Assembly: GCF_002742635.1 (NCBI RefSeq)
Contig: NZ_PEGF01000002.1
Span: 558,001 to 622,000 of the forward strand
Direction of reading: 5' to 3'
Length of the DNA: 64,000 nt
Source of the DNA: Caulobacter sp. X
GTDB lineage: Bacteria > Pseudomonadota > Alphaproteobacteria > Caulobacterales > Caulobacteraceae
Positions within the stretch are counted from its first letter, which is position 1. Each line of letters begins with the position of its first letter. Shown one piece after another: positions 8,941 to 20,786 of the stretch. Under the pieces are notes generated by a model that searched no databases, had not been told where the DNA came from, and saw only the letters and a program-made list of their open reading frames with translations. The position numbers and the translations under genes were made by a program.

Positions 8941-8970
8941 AGTTCCTCCCCCGCAAGCGGGGGAGGAACT
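8941..8970. repeat. perfect 14-bp stem hairpin containing the dnaE2 SD
   Basis: The 30 bases form an exact inverted repeat, 14 bp on each side of a central AA. The 3' arm contains GGAGGAA, which is the only plausible SD for dnaE2 (ATG at 8972). The structure fills almost the whole imuB-dnaE2 gap and belongs to the CTCCCCCGC/GCGGGGGAG repeat family seen elsewhere in the window. Confidence 0.85.
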
Positions 8971-8971
8971 G

Positions 8972-11900
8972 ATGCCCCGCCCCCCCGCCTACGCCGAGCT
9001 CCAGACCACCAGCAACTTCTCCTTCCTGCGCGGCGCCTCGCACGCGGAGGAACTAGCCATCGCCGCCGAGGCGCTGGGGTTGACCGCCGTCGGCATCGCC
9101 GATCGGAACAGCCTGGCCGGGGTCGTCCGCGCCTGGACGGCGGCCAAGTCGCGCAAGGTTCGGGTGCTGACCGGCTGCCGGCTGGACTTCATGGACGGGA
9201 CGCCCAGCCTGATCTGCTACCCGACCGACCGCGAGGCCTTCGCCCGCCTGACCCGCCTGCTCACCCTGGGCCAGCGTAGGGCCGAGAAGGGCCAGTGCCA
9301 CCTGAGCTGGGCGGATTTCCTGGATCATTCGGACGGTCAGATCGGCCTGATCGTCCCGCCCCGGACGCTGGACGAGGCGTTCGAGCGGGACCTGGCCCGC
9401 ATGGCCGGCGATCTTTCCGGGCGGTCCTGGCTGGCCGCCAGCCGCGCCTACGCCGCCCAGGACCTGAAGCGTCTTTCGCGCCTCGACGCCCTGGGCCGGG
9501 CGGCCGGGGCGCCGATCGTGGCGACCAACGACGTGCTCTATCACGGCCCCGAGCGGCGGCCGTTGCAGGACGTCATCACGTGCGTGCGCGAGCACTGCGC
9601 GATCCACGAGGCCGGCTTTCGGCTGGAGGCCAACGCCGAACGGCATCTGAAGTCGGCGGAGGAGATGACGCGCCTGTTCGAGCGCTGGCCGCGCGCGGTC
9701 GAGCGCACGGTCGAGATCGTCGAGCGCATCGGCTTCGACCTCGGCCAGATCAAGGAGCAGTACCCCGACGAGCCGGTGCCGCCGGGCAAGTCGGCCATGC
9801 AGCACCTGACTGACCTGACCTGGCAGGGCGCGGCCTGGCGCTATCCGAACGGCGTGCCGGACAAGGTGAAGGCCCAGCTGGCGGAAGAGCTGCGGCTGAT
9901 CGCCAAGATGGATTATCCCAACTACTTCATCACCGTGCACGACATCGTCGGCAAGGCGCGGGAGATGGGCATCCTGTGCCAGGGGCGCGGCTCGGCGGCC
10001 AATTCCTCGGTCTGCTACTGCCTGGGCGTGACGGCGATCGACCCGACCGAGCACCGCCTGCTGTTCACCCGCTTCATCTCCGAGAACCGCGGCGAGCCGC
10101 CGGACATCGACGTCGACTTCGAGCACGAGCGGCGCGAGGAGGTGATGCAGTACGTCTATGAGCGCTACGGCCGCGAATACGCCGCCATCTGCGGCACGGT
10201 GATCCACTACCGTCCGCGCAGCGCCATCCGCGACGTCGGCAAGGCCCTGGGCCTGACCGAGGATGTGACCAGCCTCCTGGCCGGCACGGTCTGGGGCAGC
10301 TGGGGCGACGGCCTGCCCGAAGAGCACCTGCGCAACGCCGGTCTCGACCCTCAGGCGCCCGAGATCGCCCGCGCCGTGGCCCTGGCGACCGAGCTTCTGA
10401 AGTTCCCGCGCCACCTGTCCCAACACGTCGGCGGCTTCGTCCTGACCAAGCGGCGGCTGGATGAGACCGTGCCGATCGGCAACGCGGCCATGAAGGACCG
10501 CACCTTCATCGAGTGGGACAAGGACGATATCGACAGCCTGTCCCTGATGAAGGTCGACGTGCTGGCCCTAGGCATGCTCAGCGCCATCCAACGGGCCATG
10601 GGCATGCTGCGGCAGGACCACGGCCAGGTCTGGCTGAAGGACCTGGCCGATATCCCCAAGGAGGTCCCGGGCGTCTACGACATGCTGTGCAAGGCCGACA
10701 GCGTCGGGGTGTTCCAGGTCGAGAGCCGGGCCCAGATGTCGATGCTGCCGCGCCTGAAGCCGCGCGAATTCTACGACCTGGTCATCGAGGTGGCGATCGT
10801 GCGCCCGGGGCCGATCCAGGGCGACATGGTGCATCCCTATCTGAAGCGGAAGAACGGGATCGAGCCGGTGGAATGGCCCGCGCCCTCGCCGGAGCACGGT
10901 CCGCCCGACGAGCTGAAGGGCATCCTGGGCAAGACCTTCGGCGTGCCGCTGTTCCAGGAGCAGGCCATGAGTCTGGCCATCGAGGCGGCCAAGTTCACGC
11001 CCGACGAGGCCGACGGCCTGCGCAAGGCCATGGCCACCTTCCGCAACCTCGGCACGCCCGCCGAGTACCGCGACAAGTTCGTCGAGGGCATGGTCCGGCG
11101 CGGCTACCAGCGCGACTTCGCCGAGCGCTGCTTCAAGCAGATCGAGGGCTTCGGCCACTACGGCTTTCCGGAAAGCCACGCGGCCAGCTTCGCCAAGCTG
11201 GTCTATGTCTCGGCCTGGATCAAATGGGCCTGGCCGGACGTGTTCTGCGCGGCCCTGATCAACTCCCAGCCGATGGGCTTCTACCAGCCGGCCCAGCTGG
11301 TCCGCGACGCCCGCGAGCACGGGGTCGAGGTGCTGCCGCCGGACATCCTGGCTAGCGACTGGGACTGCACGCTGGAGAAGGGGCGCGCGTACGAGGGCTT
11401 CCGGCCCCGCGCCGACAAGATCGCCGACTACAAGAACCGCCAGAACTGGAAGGCCGTGCGCCTGGGCTTCCGCCAGATCAAGGGCTTGAAGAAGGCCGAC
11501 GTCGCCGTGCTGGTTCACGCCCGCGCGGAGGGCGCCCGCACGCCGGGCGAGTTCGCGCAAGGCGGCGTACCGCAGCGGGCGCTGGAGCTCTTGGCCGAGG
11601 CCGACGCCTTCGCCGGGGTGGGGATGTCGCGGCGCGAGGCGCTGTGGGCGGTCAAGGGGCTGAAGGGCGAGCACAAGGCGCCGGTCCAGGCCCCGCTGCT
11701 GGCCGGCCTGCCGCTGTTCGAGGACAAGGTCGCCCTGCCGGCCATGGCCGCGCCGCAGGACGTTGCCGAGGACTACCGCACCACCAGCCTGTCCCTGAAG
11801 GCCCACCCGATCGGCTTCTACCGGCCGATGCTGCAGCGGCGCGGGGTGATCACGGCCGAGCGTCTGACCACGCTGAAGGATGGCGCGCGGGTGTCGGTGG

Positions 11901-12220
11901 CGGGCCTCGTCCTGATCCGCCAGCGGCCGGGCACGGCCAAGGGCGTGGTGTTCGTGACCCTGGAGGACGAGACCGGCGTCGCCAACGCGGTGGTGTGGAA
12001 GGACCGCTTCGAGGCCGACCGCAACCTGGTGATGACCGCCTCGTTTCTGGTCGTCCACGGCCGGGTGCAGCGCGCCGAGGGCGTGATCCACGTGGTCGCC
12101 GAGGGTTTCACGGACCTGTCGGCGCATCTGTCGGCGCTCAGGGACGAGCCTGGCGCTCCGGCGCCGCGCGTGCGCCAGAAGGTGTCGGGACGGCTTCTGC
12201 GGAGCCGGGATTTCCACTGA
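8972..12220 (+). CDS. dnaE2: error-prone DNA polymerase DnaE2
   Basis: DnaE2 is the C-family polymerase of the ImuA-ImuB-DnaE2 mutasome. The 1082-residue product has an N-terminal PHP domain ([18 protein letters not shown]), the palm motif P377-D-I-D-V-D-F with acidic metal ligands D378, D380 and D382, the fingers region ([33 protein letters not shown]) and a C-terminal OB-fold ([19 protein letters not shown]). Length fits the family. The open frame extends upstream into imuB, but [11 protein letters not shown] at 8972 matches the usual start and follows GGAGGAA. Expression should be LexA-controlled. Confidence 0.95.
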   Translation: MPRPPAYAELQTTSNFSFLRGASHAEELAIAAEALGLTAVGIADRNSLAGVVRAWTAAKSRKVRVLTGCRLDFMDGTPSLICYPTDREAFARLTRLLTLGQRRAEKGQCHLSWADFLDHSDGQIGLIVPPRTLDEAFERDLARMAGDLSGRSWLAASRAYAAQDLKRLSRLDALGRAAGAPIVATNDVLYHGPERRPLQDVITCVREHCAIHEAGFRLEANAERHLKSAEEMTRLFERWPRAVERTVEIVERIGFDLGQIKEQYPDEPVPPGKSAMQHLTDLTWQGAAWRYPNGVPDKVKAQLAEELRLIAKMDYPNYFITVHDIVGKAREMGILCQGRGSAANSSVCYCLGVTAIDPTEHRLLFTRFISENRGEPPDIDVDFEHERREEVMQYVYERYGREYAAICGTVIHYRPRSAIRDVGKALGLTEDVTSLLAGTVWGSWGDGLPEEHLRNAGLDPQAPEIARAVALATELLKFPRHLSQHVGGFVLTKRRLDETVPIGNAAMKDRTFIEWDKDDIDSLSLMKVDVLALGMLSAIQRAMGMLRQDHGQVWLKDLADIPKEVPGVYDMLCKADSVGVFQVESRAQMSMLPRLKPREFYDLVIEVAIVRPGPIQGDMVHPYLKRKNGIEPVEWPAPSPEHGPPDELKGILGKTFGVPLFQEQAMSLAIEAAKFTPDEADGLRKAMATFRNLGTPAEYRDKFVEGMVRRGYQRDFAERCFKQIEGFGHYGFPESHAASFAKLVYVSAWIKWAWPDVFCAALINSQPMGFYQPAQLVRDAREHGVEVLPPDILASDWDCTLEKGRAYEGFRPRADKIADYKNRQNWKAVRLGFRQIKGLKKADVAVLVHARAEGARTPGEFAQGGVPQRALELLAEADAFAGVGMSRREALWAVKGLKGEHKAPVQAPLLAGLPLFEDKVALPAMAAPQDVAEDYRTTSLSLKAHPIGFYRPMLQRRGVITAERLTTLKDGARVSVAGLVLIRQRPGTAKGVVFVTLEDETGVANAVVWKDRFEADRNLVMTASFLVVHGRVQRAEGVIHVVAEGFTDLSAHLSALRDEPGAPAPRVRQKVSGRLLRSRDFH

Positions 12221-12328
12221 ACAAGCCGCGCGAAAAGGGATTGCCAACCGCGAGGCGTCGCCTGCAACCTTGAATGGAGGCGACGCGCGGGGCTCTCCGC
12301 AGCCGAGCCGACCGTGTGTGGGGGGAAG

Positions 12329-13852
12329 ATGAAGTGGCTTTCGCGAGGACTCGTCGCCCTGTTGCTTCTGGCGGTGGCGCAATCGGCTGTCGCGGCGGAT
12401 CGCTGGCTTGAGGCGACTACCACGCACTTCAATGTCTACGGCGCGATCGCTGAGCCGGAGCTTCGCGAGGCGGCTTCCGATCTCGAGCGGTATCATCGGC
12501 TGCTGGCCGAGGTGATGCATGTGGACGACAAGGCCGGGGCCGCGCGTCTCGACGTCTATCTGGTGGCCCAGCGCGACGACCTGAAGAAGATCGAGCCCGA
12601 CCAGGATGTGCTGGGCTTCTATCGCGCCGGGCCGGGCGGTCGCGCCGCCTTCGCGACCTGGAACGCCAGCGATCGTGAACAGGCCCGCCAGGTGCTGCAG
12701 CACGAGTACGCGCACCACTTCATGGCCCAGAACTTCACCTGGCCCTATCCGCTGTGGTTCCGCGAAGGCTTCGCCGAATATTTCGGGGCGACCATCGAGA
12801 AGGGTGACGCCCTGCAACTGGGCGGGCCGGTCGCGATGCGGGTTGCCGCGCTGGAGCGGCGGCCCTGGATTTCCATGGACGCGCTGATCGACGCGCGAAT
12901 GGAATCACCCGGGATCGGCATGGCCTACGCCCAGGGCTGGCTGCTGACCCACTATCTGCTGCGTGATCCCGAGCGGGCTCGGCAGCTCCAGGAGTATTTC
13001 GCGGGCCTGCGCACGGGACGGCCCGAGCCGGAGGCCTTCGTCGCCGCATTCAAGACCGACAAGGCCTCGCTGCAGCGCGCGCTGACCAGCTACGCCAAGT
13101 CCGGCATGACCATCACCATCATTCCCGTCAAACCGCTGGGCGCCGAGAACATCACGGTCACCGCCCTATCGCCCGCGTACGGGGATCTGCTGATCGACTC
13201 GCTGCGCCTGATCCGCGGCCGTCGCGGCGAGAGCGACCGGCAAGCCGCGGATATCGTCAAATCCATCGCCGACAAGGCCGCGAAATATCCGAACGATCCG
13301 TTCGCGATCCGCACGCTGGCCCACGCCCAGCAGGCGTTCGGCGATCCCGCCGTGGCGGTCGACCTCCTGAAGAGCGCCGAGGCGCTGAAGACCGATCCTT
13401 ACGCCCAGTATCTACTCGGCGTCGCCTGGCTCTCGCTGGCCAAGCGCGATCCGGCGAGGCTGGCGGAAGCCTCCGGCGAGGCCCGCAAGGCGCTGGCTCG
13501 GGCGCTCAAGCTGGACCCGAATCTCTACCCGGCCCTATATCGCTATGCGCGGACCCTGCCGGAGGGTAGCGAGCCCGCCCTAGACGCCCTGGTCCAGGCG
13601 CACCTGTTGGCGCCGCAGGTCGACCCGATCCGGATCGACGCCGTCATCGCCTTGATGCGTAAGGGCGAGTTCGACAGCGCCGTCGCCCTCATCGCGCCCC
13701 TGGCCGAGTCGCCGCACGTCAACATCAACGTGGCGGTGGCCCAGGTCCTTCACGAGAAGGCGATCGCGCATCAGGGGCCTGGCGCCGAGCAGGCCCTGAC
13801 CGCCGAAGCGCGCAAGCGGCTGGAGCTCCTGACGGCGGCCGCCAAGGGCTAG
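12329..13852 (+). CDS. secreted TPR protein with metallopeptidase-like (HEYAHH) domain
   Basis: The 507-residue protein has a signal peptide (about residues 1-24, ending SAVAAD), then a DUF1570/peptidase-MA-like domain with the zinc motif H125-E-Y-A-H129-H and a downstream FREGFAEYF that supplies a likely third ligand. The C-terminal half is helical with TPR-like repeats (about residues 300-500). This suggests an exported zinc-binding protein, possibly a peptidase; the substrate is unknown. The ATG at 12329 is preceded by GGGGGAAG; a GTG at 12314 is an alternative. It follows dnaE2 by 108 bases and is probably a separate unit. Confidence 0.82.
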   Translation: MKWLSRGLVALLLLAVAQSAVAADRWLEATTTHFNVYGAIAEPELREAASDLERYHRLLAEVMHVDDKAGAARLDVYLVAQRDDLKKIEPDQDVLGFYRAGPGGRAAFATWNASDREQARQVLQHEYAHHFMAQNFTWPYPLWFREGFAEYFGATIEKGDALQLGGPVAMRVAALERRPWISMDALIDARMESPGIGMAYAQGWLLTHYLLRDPERARQLQEYFAGLRTGRPEPEAFVAAFKTDKASLQRALTSYAKSGMTITIIPVKPLGAENITVTALSPAYGDLLIDSLRLIRGRRGESDRQAADIVKSIADKAAKYPNDPFAIRTLAHAQQAFGDPAVAVDLLKSAEALKTDPYAQYLLGVAWLSLAKRDPARLAEASGEARKALARALKLDPNLYPALYRYARTLPEGSEPALDALVQAHLLAPQVDPIRIDAVIALMRKGEFDSAVALIAPLAESPHVNINVAVAQVLHEKAIAHQGPGAEQALTAEARKRLELLTAAAKG

Positions 13853-13868
13853 CATCGGGCTCCACCCC

Positions 13869-15524
<1,656 letters not shown>

Positions 15525-15736
15525 CGGCTGTTTCTCTCCCGGTTAATTATCGTTGTTCACTAGAAGCTAGTGGGCCGCGGGTCATTGTGCAACGCAGCGC
15601 TGCTTTAGGGCGAGGCGCTTCCCGCCCAGGCGCCGGCCGCGATCATCGGTCGCATCGGGTCTTTAGGCGCTTGCTGCGATTTTAACGCTTTGATCGAGCC
15701 CGGGACGACGAGGTTCGTCGTTCGGAGACTTAAGGC

Positions 15737-17500
15737 TTGGGCTGGCTTAGCGAGACATGGTCCGATGCGCGACTCGACGAAGTCGCGGCCGACACCTATC
15801 GGCTGACGCCCACGCGCCTGATCTCGGCGACCCTGGCGGCGGTGATCGTGGGCTTTGGCCTGGGCGCGTCGTTGGCGGTCGGCTGGCTGTCATGCCTTCT
15901 GGCGTGCGAGGGCGCGGCCTGGCTGATCACCCGTCGCTTCAAGAGCGGACGCGCGGGGACGCCCCGACTGCGCGCCCTGTTCGCCTGGGCGTCGTTGCCC
16001 ATCAACGCCACCTGGGCCTGGCTGGGCGCGATGTTGTGGTGGCAGGGGGCGGGCGACACGCGTCTGGGCGCTGTCGCCATCTGGTGCGGCCAGCTGATCT
16101 ACACCCAGAACTTCCGCCATCAATCGGGACCGCTGGTGGTGCTGACCGGCCTGTCGCCGATGGTCTGCCTGATCGTCTTCCCCTTCGTCTTCCTTGAGGG
16201 CTCGGGACCGGAGGTCATCGCCGCGCGCTGGGGCCTGCTGCTGCTGGTGGCCACCTCGGTCAATGTCATGCTGCTGAACCGCGCCGCCGCCCGGCGCATG
16301 GACGATCTGACCCGCGGCCTTCGCCAGGAGCGCGAGAAGGCCTTGGAGGCGGCCCGCGCCAAGTCGACCTTCATCGCCGTGGCCAGCCATGAGCTGCGCA
16401 CGCCGATGAACGGCCTCTTGGGCATGGCCCACGCCCTGCAACGCTCGGATCTGTCGCCGGCCCAGCGCGAGCAGGTCGAGCTGATGATCCGGTCCGGCGA
16501 CAGCCTGATGCACCTGCTCAACGACGTGCTGGATCTGTCGCGGATCGAGACCGGCCGGATCGAGCTGGCCCCGGCCAACATCAACCCCCGCACCGTCGTG
16601 GGCGAGGTCGCCAACGCCTGGCGCGACGCCGCCGCGTTCAAGGGGCTGACCCTTAGCGTCAACATCGCGCCGGACCTGCCGGCGACGATCCTGGCCGACG
16701 ACCTTCGTATCCGCCAGGTGCTGGCCAACCTGGTGTCCAACGCCATCAAGTTCACCGCCGTGGGTGGGGTGACGCTCGACGCTCGGCCGGTTCTTGGACC
16801 CGATGGCCGCCGCATGGTCTCGATCGCCGTCGCCGACAGTGGTCCCGGCGTGCCCGACCACGCCCGCGAGCGGGTGTTCGACAGCTTCACCCAGGCCGAC
16901 GAGACGGTGTCGCGCGACTATGGCGGCGCGGGCCTTGGCCTCAGCATCGCCCGGGCGCTGGCGCGGCGGATGGGCGGGGACCTCACCCTGGCCCCCAGCG
17001 AGACTGGCGCGCGCTTCGTGTTCCGCTTCGAGGCCGCGGAGGCGGTCGCGACGGAGGCCGAACCGGCAGACGTCCTCGAGGACGGTCCGGCCCTCGACGA
17101 GGTGCGGGTGCTGATGGCCGAGGACAATGCGGTCAACCAGCTGGTCGTCCGCGCCATGCTCGAGCCGATCGGGGTCGTCCTCACCGTGGTCGACAACGGC
17201 CAGGACGCGCTCGAGGCTCTGGGCGAGGCGCGCTACGACTGCGTGCTGATGGACATCAACATGCCGGTGATGGACGGCGTCACGGCGCTGGAGGCGATCC
17301 GCGCGGGACGGGTCGGCGCCAAGCCGCCGCCGATCATCGCCCTGACCGCCTCGGCCATGGCCGGGGATCGCGAGCATTTCCTGGCCCTGGGCTTCGACGA
17401 CCACCTGGGCAAGCCGATCCGTCCGGCCGAGTTGGTCATGGCCATCGCCTCGGCGCTGGACCGCGCCCCGCGCGCTGGAACGATGCGCGGCGCGGCCTAG
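15737..17500 (+). CDS. hybrid histidine kinase with multi-spanning membrane domain
   Basis: The 587-residue protein has several hydrophobic segments over residues 25-185, a HisKA domain with H218 in SHELRTPMNG, an ATPase domain (LVSNAIKF, DSGPGV, GAGLGL) and a receiver domain with acceptor D506 in LMDINMPVMDG. There is no Hpt domain. The first usable codon is a TTG at 15737, with GGAG about 9 bases upstream; no ATG occurs before the first membrane segment. It is divergent from the acyl-CoA synthetase across a 212-base gap. Signal and partner regulator are unknown. Confidence 0.9.
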   Translation: MGWLSETWSDARLDEVAADTYRLTPTRLISATLAAVIVGFGLGASLAVGWLSCLLACEGAAWLITRRFKSGRAGTPRLRALFAWASLPINATWAWLGAMLWWQGAGDTRLGAVAIWCGQLIYTQNFRHQSGPLVVLTGLSPMVCLIVFPFVFLEGSGPEVIAARWGLLLLVATSVNVMLLNRAAARRMDDLTRGLRQEREKALEAARAKSTFIAVASHELRTPMNGLLGMAHALQRSDLSPAQREQVELMIRSGDSLMHLLNDVLDLSRIETGRIELAPANINPRTVVGEVANAWRDAAAFKGLTLSVNIAPDLPATILADDLRIRQVLANLVSNAIKFTAVGGVTLDARPVLGPDGRRMVSIAVADSGPGVPDHARERVFDSFTQADETVSRDYGGAGLGLSIARALARRMGGDLTLAPSETGARFVFRFEAAEAVATEAEPADVLEDGPALDEVRVLMAEDNAVNQLVVRAMLEPIGVVLTVVDNGQDALEALGEARYDCVLMDINMPVMDGVTALEAIRAGRVGAKPPPIIALTASAMAGDREHFLALGFDDHLGKPIRPAELVMAIASALDRAPRAGTMRGAA

Positions 17501-17549
17501 AGCCCTTTCCGATCTGATCGTATCAATCAGATCGGATAAAAAGGGCTCT
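17499..17549. repeat. Caulobacter-type intergenic palindrome, copy 1
   Basis: AGAGCCCTTT...AAAGGGCTCT outer arms and CCGATCTGAT/ATCAGATCGG inner arms form a near-perfect hairpin of about 20 bp per side. It starts inside the stop codon of the upstream kinase gene and may act as its terminator. Confidence 0.8.
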
Positions 17550-17562
17550 CATTCAAAAGTTT

Positions 17563-17617
17563 AGAGCATTTTTCGATCCGATAACCGTTTCACACTTATC
17601 GGAAAATGCTCTGACTC
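17563..17617. repeat. Caulobacter-type intergenic palindrome, copy 2, with GANTC site
   Basis: AGAGCATTTTTCGATCCGATAA pairs imperfectly with TTATCGGAAAATGCTCT, ending at 17612. A GACTC (GANTC, the CcrM methylation target in Caulobacter) follows at 17613-17617, overlapping the stop codon of the convergent beta-lactamase-fold gene. Confidence 0.75.
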
Positions 17618-19055
17618 AAGGCTTGGCCTTGCGCTCGAACGGCGCGCTGAAGGCGCCCAGCGTCACCGTGCCGTGGTCGGGGTCGCTGAACACCAGCCGC
17701 AGGTCCTGCGACAGGATGAAGAACTCGCTCGCCGAGGCCGGATAGAGCGGATCGACCACGCCTTTCCAGATTTCCGCCACCAGGCGGTCGCCGTCGCGTC
17801 GGATCTCGAAGTCGCCCGGCCCCTTGATCGTGAAGGTTCCAGCGTAGCGCGCCTGGTCCCCGATCGGGACCTTGGCGACCTCGCGCTCCACGGGGCGATA
17901 GTCGGGCCAGCCGTATTCGGCGGCCACCGCGCGGACGATCTCCTCGCCCAGCTGGTAGCCCTGGTCGCCGTTGGTCATCACCACCACGCCGTCGCCGCTG
18001 GGATAGCCGACCAGGGTGGCCTTGTAGCCGGCGTTGGAGCCGTCGTGGGCGAAGTACTTCTGGACGCCCGCGCCGCCGATGTTCAGGCCCAGGCCATAGC
18101 CGCTCTTGACCGGGGTCAGCATGGTCTTGGTCATCTCGGGCGACAGTACGCCGTCCGAGCGTCCCTGGGCGGAATGCTGCAGGTCGATCACGAACCGGGC
18201 GAGGTCCTCGGCGGTGGTCCAAAGTCCGGCGGCGGCCATCTCGGGATAGGTGTGCGGCCCGCCGGGGATGGGAGCGCCCTGGGCGTCGTGCGGCCAGGCG
18301 ACCTTGGCCAGGCGCGCGGCGTCCAGCGGCTGGTCCTCGGTGCTGTGGGCCATGCCGATCGGCTTGAAGACGCGCTCGCGCACCAGGGCGGGGAAGGACT
18401 GGCCCGTGGCGTCGACCATCATCTGCTGGGCGATCGAATAGCCGCCGCCCGAATAGCGGTAGGCCTCGCCGACCGGCTGGTCGACGATCACCGGCTTGGA
18501 ATTGGCGGGCGCGACGCCACTCAGCACCTGGGGCAGGGTGGGGACCGCCTCGCCCGCGGCGTAGCCGGCGAAGCCGTGCACCGTCGTCCCGGCCGTGTGA
18601 GACAGCAGCGCCCGCAGGGTCACGGGCTTGGTCGCGGTGAAGGCGCTGGGCGGCAGGGTCCAGGATTTCAGCGTCGCGTTGACGTCGCCGTCCAGCGACA
18701 GCTTGCCGTCCTGAACGAGACGCAGCGCGGCCATGGCGGCGACCGGCTTGCTGACCGAGCCGGCCTGGAACAGCGTTTCGGCCGTCACCGGCGCGCCGCC
18801 CGTCCGCGTGACCCCAAAGCCGCGCGCCCAGTCGATCTTGCCGTCGTGGATGACCGCGATGCTGACGCCCGGAACCTTCAGGGCCGCCATCTCGTCGGCC
18901 AGGGCGCGCTTGGTCGGAGCGCCCTTGATCGTCACCGCCGGCCGCAGGCCCGAGGTCACCGCCTCGATGCGACTCGAAACGTCCGGCGCGGCCATGGCGC
19001 TGGTGGACGCCATCAAGGTCGCGGCCAGGCAAAGACGGATCAGCGGTCGGTTCAT
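17616..19055 (-). CDS. exported serine beta-lactamase-fold hydrolase
   Basis: This 479-residue protein belongs to the class C beta-lactamase/penicillin-binding-protein superfamily. It has a signal peptide (MNRPLIRLCLAATLMASTSAMA), the nucleophile motif S100-V-S-K103, Y201-S-G as the YxN-type motif, and a C-terminal extension with lipocalin-like features (ARYAGTFTI). Members include esterases, D-aminopeptidases and peptidoglycan enzymes, so antibiotic resistance should not be assumed. It is convergent with the hybrid kinase and separated from it by the paired palindromes. Confidence 0.9.
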   Translation of the reverse strand: MNRPLIRLCLAATLMASTSAMAAPDVSSRIEAVTSGLRPAVTIKGAPTKRALADEMAALKVPGVSIAVIHDGKIDWARGFGVTRTGGAPVTAETLFQAGSVSKPVAAMAALRLVQDGKLSLDGDVNATLKSWTLPPSAFTATKPVTLRALLSHTAGTTVHGFAGYAAGEAVPTLPQVLSGVAPANSKPVIVDQPVGEAYRYSGGGYSIAQQMMVDATGQSFPALVRERVFKPIGMAHSTEDQPLDAARLAKVAWPHDAQGAPIPGGPHTYPEMAAAGLWTTAEDLARFVIDLQHSAQGRSDGVLSPEMTKTMLTPVKSGYGLGLNIGGAGVQKYFAHDGSNAGYKATLVGYPSGDGVVVMTNGDQGYQLGEEIVRAVAAEYGWPDYRPVEREVAKVPIGDQARYAGTFTIKGPGDFEIRRDGDRLVAEIWKGVVDPLYPASASEFFILSQDLRLVFSDPDHGTVTLGAFSAPFERKAKP

Positions 19056-19142
19056 CTAGGATCCCTTTTGAACAAAGGGATTAGCCACGTCCGACGGGCG
19101 GTCCGTCAATTTAGGGTTTTGTAATTCGCGGTTCGCGCCGGT

Positions 19143-20642
19143 TTAGCCCATCGCCTCGGCCAGCGCCCGGGCCTCGTCCTCGAAGGCGCTGACGGTGTCG
19201 ACCTTGCGCCAGGCGATCTCGCCGGGGTCGCGGGACAGCTGGTTCTCGAGCACCGCCACGTCGGCGTCCGAGGCGTCGTTGACGCGGGCGGCGACGCGGG
19301 CGCGCAGCACCTCGGGCGGGGCCTCCAGCCAGACGCCCTGGAAGGCGACGTCGCAGCTCGTGGCCAGGGCCTCGGCGCGGGCGCGCTCCTCGGGTTTCAG
19401 AAACACCGCGTCCAGCACCACCGAGCGACCGGCCTTCAGGCACAGGGCCGCGTCGTGGAAGAGCTGGTCGTAGGTCTTGGCGCTCATCTCGGGCGTATAG
19501 GCCTCGCGCGGCAGGCGTTGCAGCGAAGGCACGCCCCACAGGCGCTTGCGGATCTCGTCGGTGCGCAGGACCACGGCGCCCGGGGCGGCGCCCAGGCCAG
19601 GGGCGCAGACGCGCGAGAAGGTCGACTTGCCCGAGCCCGACAGGCCGCCGGCCGCGATCAGGCTGACCGGGCGCGGGGCCAGGTGCTCCAGCGCCGTCTG
19701 CAGATAGGCGCGAGCGGCCTCGTCGTCGCCGGTATAGGCCCAGACGTGGGTGCGCACGGCGGCGCGGACGCTCAGCATCAGGGGCAGGGCGGCCAGTCCG
19801 GTCCAAAGGCCGTCGCCGAACGACCGGGCGGCCTCGTCGAGATAGGCGTTCAGCACTCGCCCGGCCGCGTCGCGGCGGCGGCGGAAATCCAGGTCCATCA
19901 GCAGGAAGGCCAGGTCGTACTGGATGTCGATGTCCGACAGGGTGTCGTTGAACTCGATGCAGTCGAACAGGATCGGCTGACCGTTCTCGATCAGGATGTT
20001 CCCAAGGTGCAGGTCGCCATGGCAGTGGCGCGCGAAACCGTCGGCGGCGCGGGCGTCCAGCAGCGGGCCCAGGCGCTCCAGGGCGAGATCGGTCTCCTGC
20101 ACCAGGCGCTCGACGGCCTGCTTGCCCAGACGCGGCGCCAGGCCTCGCAGCAGGTTGGCGTTGGATCGGATCGTGTAGCCCAGGGCCGAGACCCCGCCGC
20201 CTTGCGGGCGCAAGCTGGCCCCGCCATGGAAGCGCGCGACGGTGCGGCCCAGCGAATCCTCCAGCGCGTCGTCGATCGCCCAGGGCTGGGTGGCCAGGAC
20301 GCCGTTCTGGTCGAAGCGGCGCATTTCCAAGAGGTACTCGACGATCTCGCCGTCGCCGTCCAGCTCGACCCCGCCATCGGCGGCGCGGGTCAGGCGGCGC
20401 ACCTCGCGATAGATGTCCGGCGCCGCGGCGCGGTTGAAGGTCAGCTCGCGCTCCAGGGCCCAGCGGCGCAGCTCCAGCGTCGAGTAATCCAGAAAGCCGA
20501 AGTCGACCGGCCGCTTCACCTTGAAGGCCGAGCCGCCGATCAGGAACACGCGGGCGCACGAGGTCTCGATCGTGTTTTCCGCGCGCTCGCCAAACCAGGC
20601 GGCCACTTCCTGTTCGCGCGCGGCTTCCGCGTCCTTGATCAC
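19143..20642 (-). CDS. bifunctional aminoglycoside phosphotransferase-like / AAA ATPase protein
   Basis: The 499-residue protein joins an N-terminal APH-like kinase domain (HCHGDLHLGNIL catalytic loop, FDCIEFND metal-binding segment) to a C-terminal P-loop domain (GGLSGSGKST near residue 330) of the zeta-toxin/chloramphenicol-phosphotransferase type. This two-domain arrangement is common in proteobacteria; substrates are unknown and drug resistance is not implied. The GTG at 20642 gives the usual N-terminal length before IETSCARVFLIGG. An ATG at 20690 is possible but lacks an SD. It is divergent from a TetR regulator. Confidence 0.82.
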   Translation of the reverse strand: MIKDAEAAREQEVAAWFGERAENTIETSCARVFLIGGSAFKVKRPVDFGFLDYSTLELRRWALERELTFNRAAAPDIYREVRRLTRAADGGVELDGDGEIVEYLLEMRRFDQNGVLATQPWAIDDALEDSLGRTVARFHGGASLRPQGGGVSALGYTIRSNANLLRGLAPRLGKQAVERLVQETDLALERLGPLLDARAADGFARHCHGDLHLGNILIENGQPILFDCIEFNDTLSDIDIQYDLAFLLMDLDFRRRRDAAGRVLNAYLDEAARSFGDGLWTGLAALPLMLSVRAAVRTHVWAYTGDDEAARAYLQTALEHLAPRPVSLIAAGGLSGSGKSTFSRVCAPGLGAAPGAVVLRTDEIRKRLWGVPSLQRLPREAYTPEMSAKTYDQLFHDAALCLKAGRSVVLDAVFLKPEERARAEALATSCDVAFQGVWLEAPPEVLRARVAARVNDASDADVAVLENQLSRDPGEIAWRKVDTVSAFEDEARALAEAMG

Positions 20643-20786
20643 GCCTTCGATCCCATTCTGTCGCCCGTGAACTGGGCGTCGGCGCTGCATAACCGAAAGA
20701 AGAGGCGAAGTCCTCTCGCGCGACCCTTGCTTACCCTTCATTTTCGCGGCTAGATTGCATCGGCAATCGAAACAGCGGGTTACCCC

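Noticed and set aside
17616..19055. Clinical-type AmpC beta-lactamase
   Set aside because: The S-V-S-K and Y-S-G motifs and the C-terminal extension fit the broader esterase/peptidase relatives better.
19143..20642. Aminoglycoside resistance gene
   Set aside because: The APH-like domain is fused to a P-loop domain in a widespread chromosomal family with no proven drug substrate.
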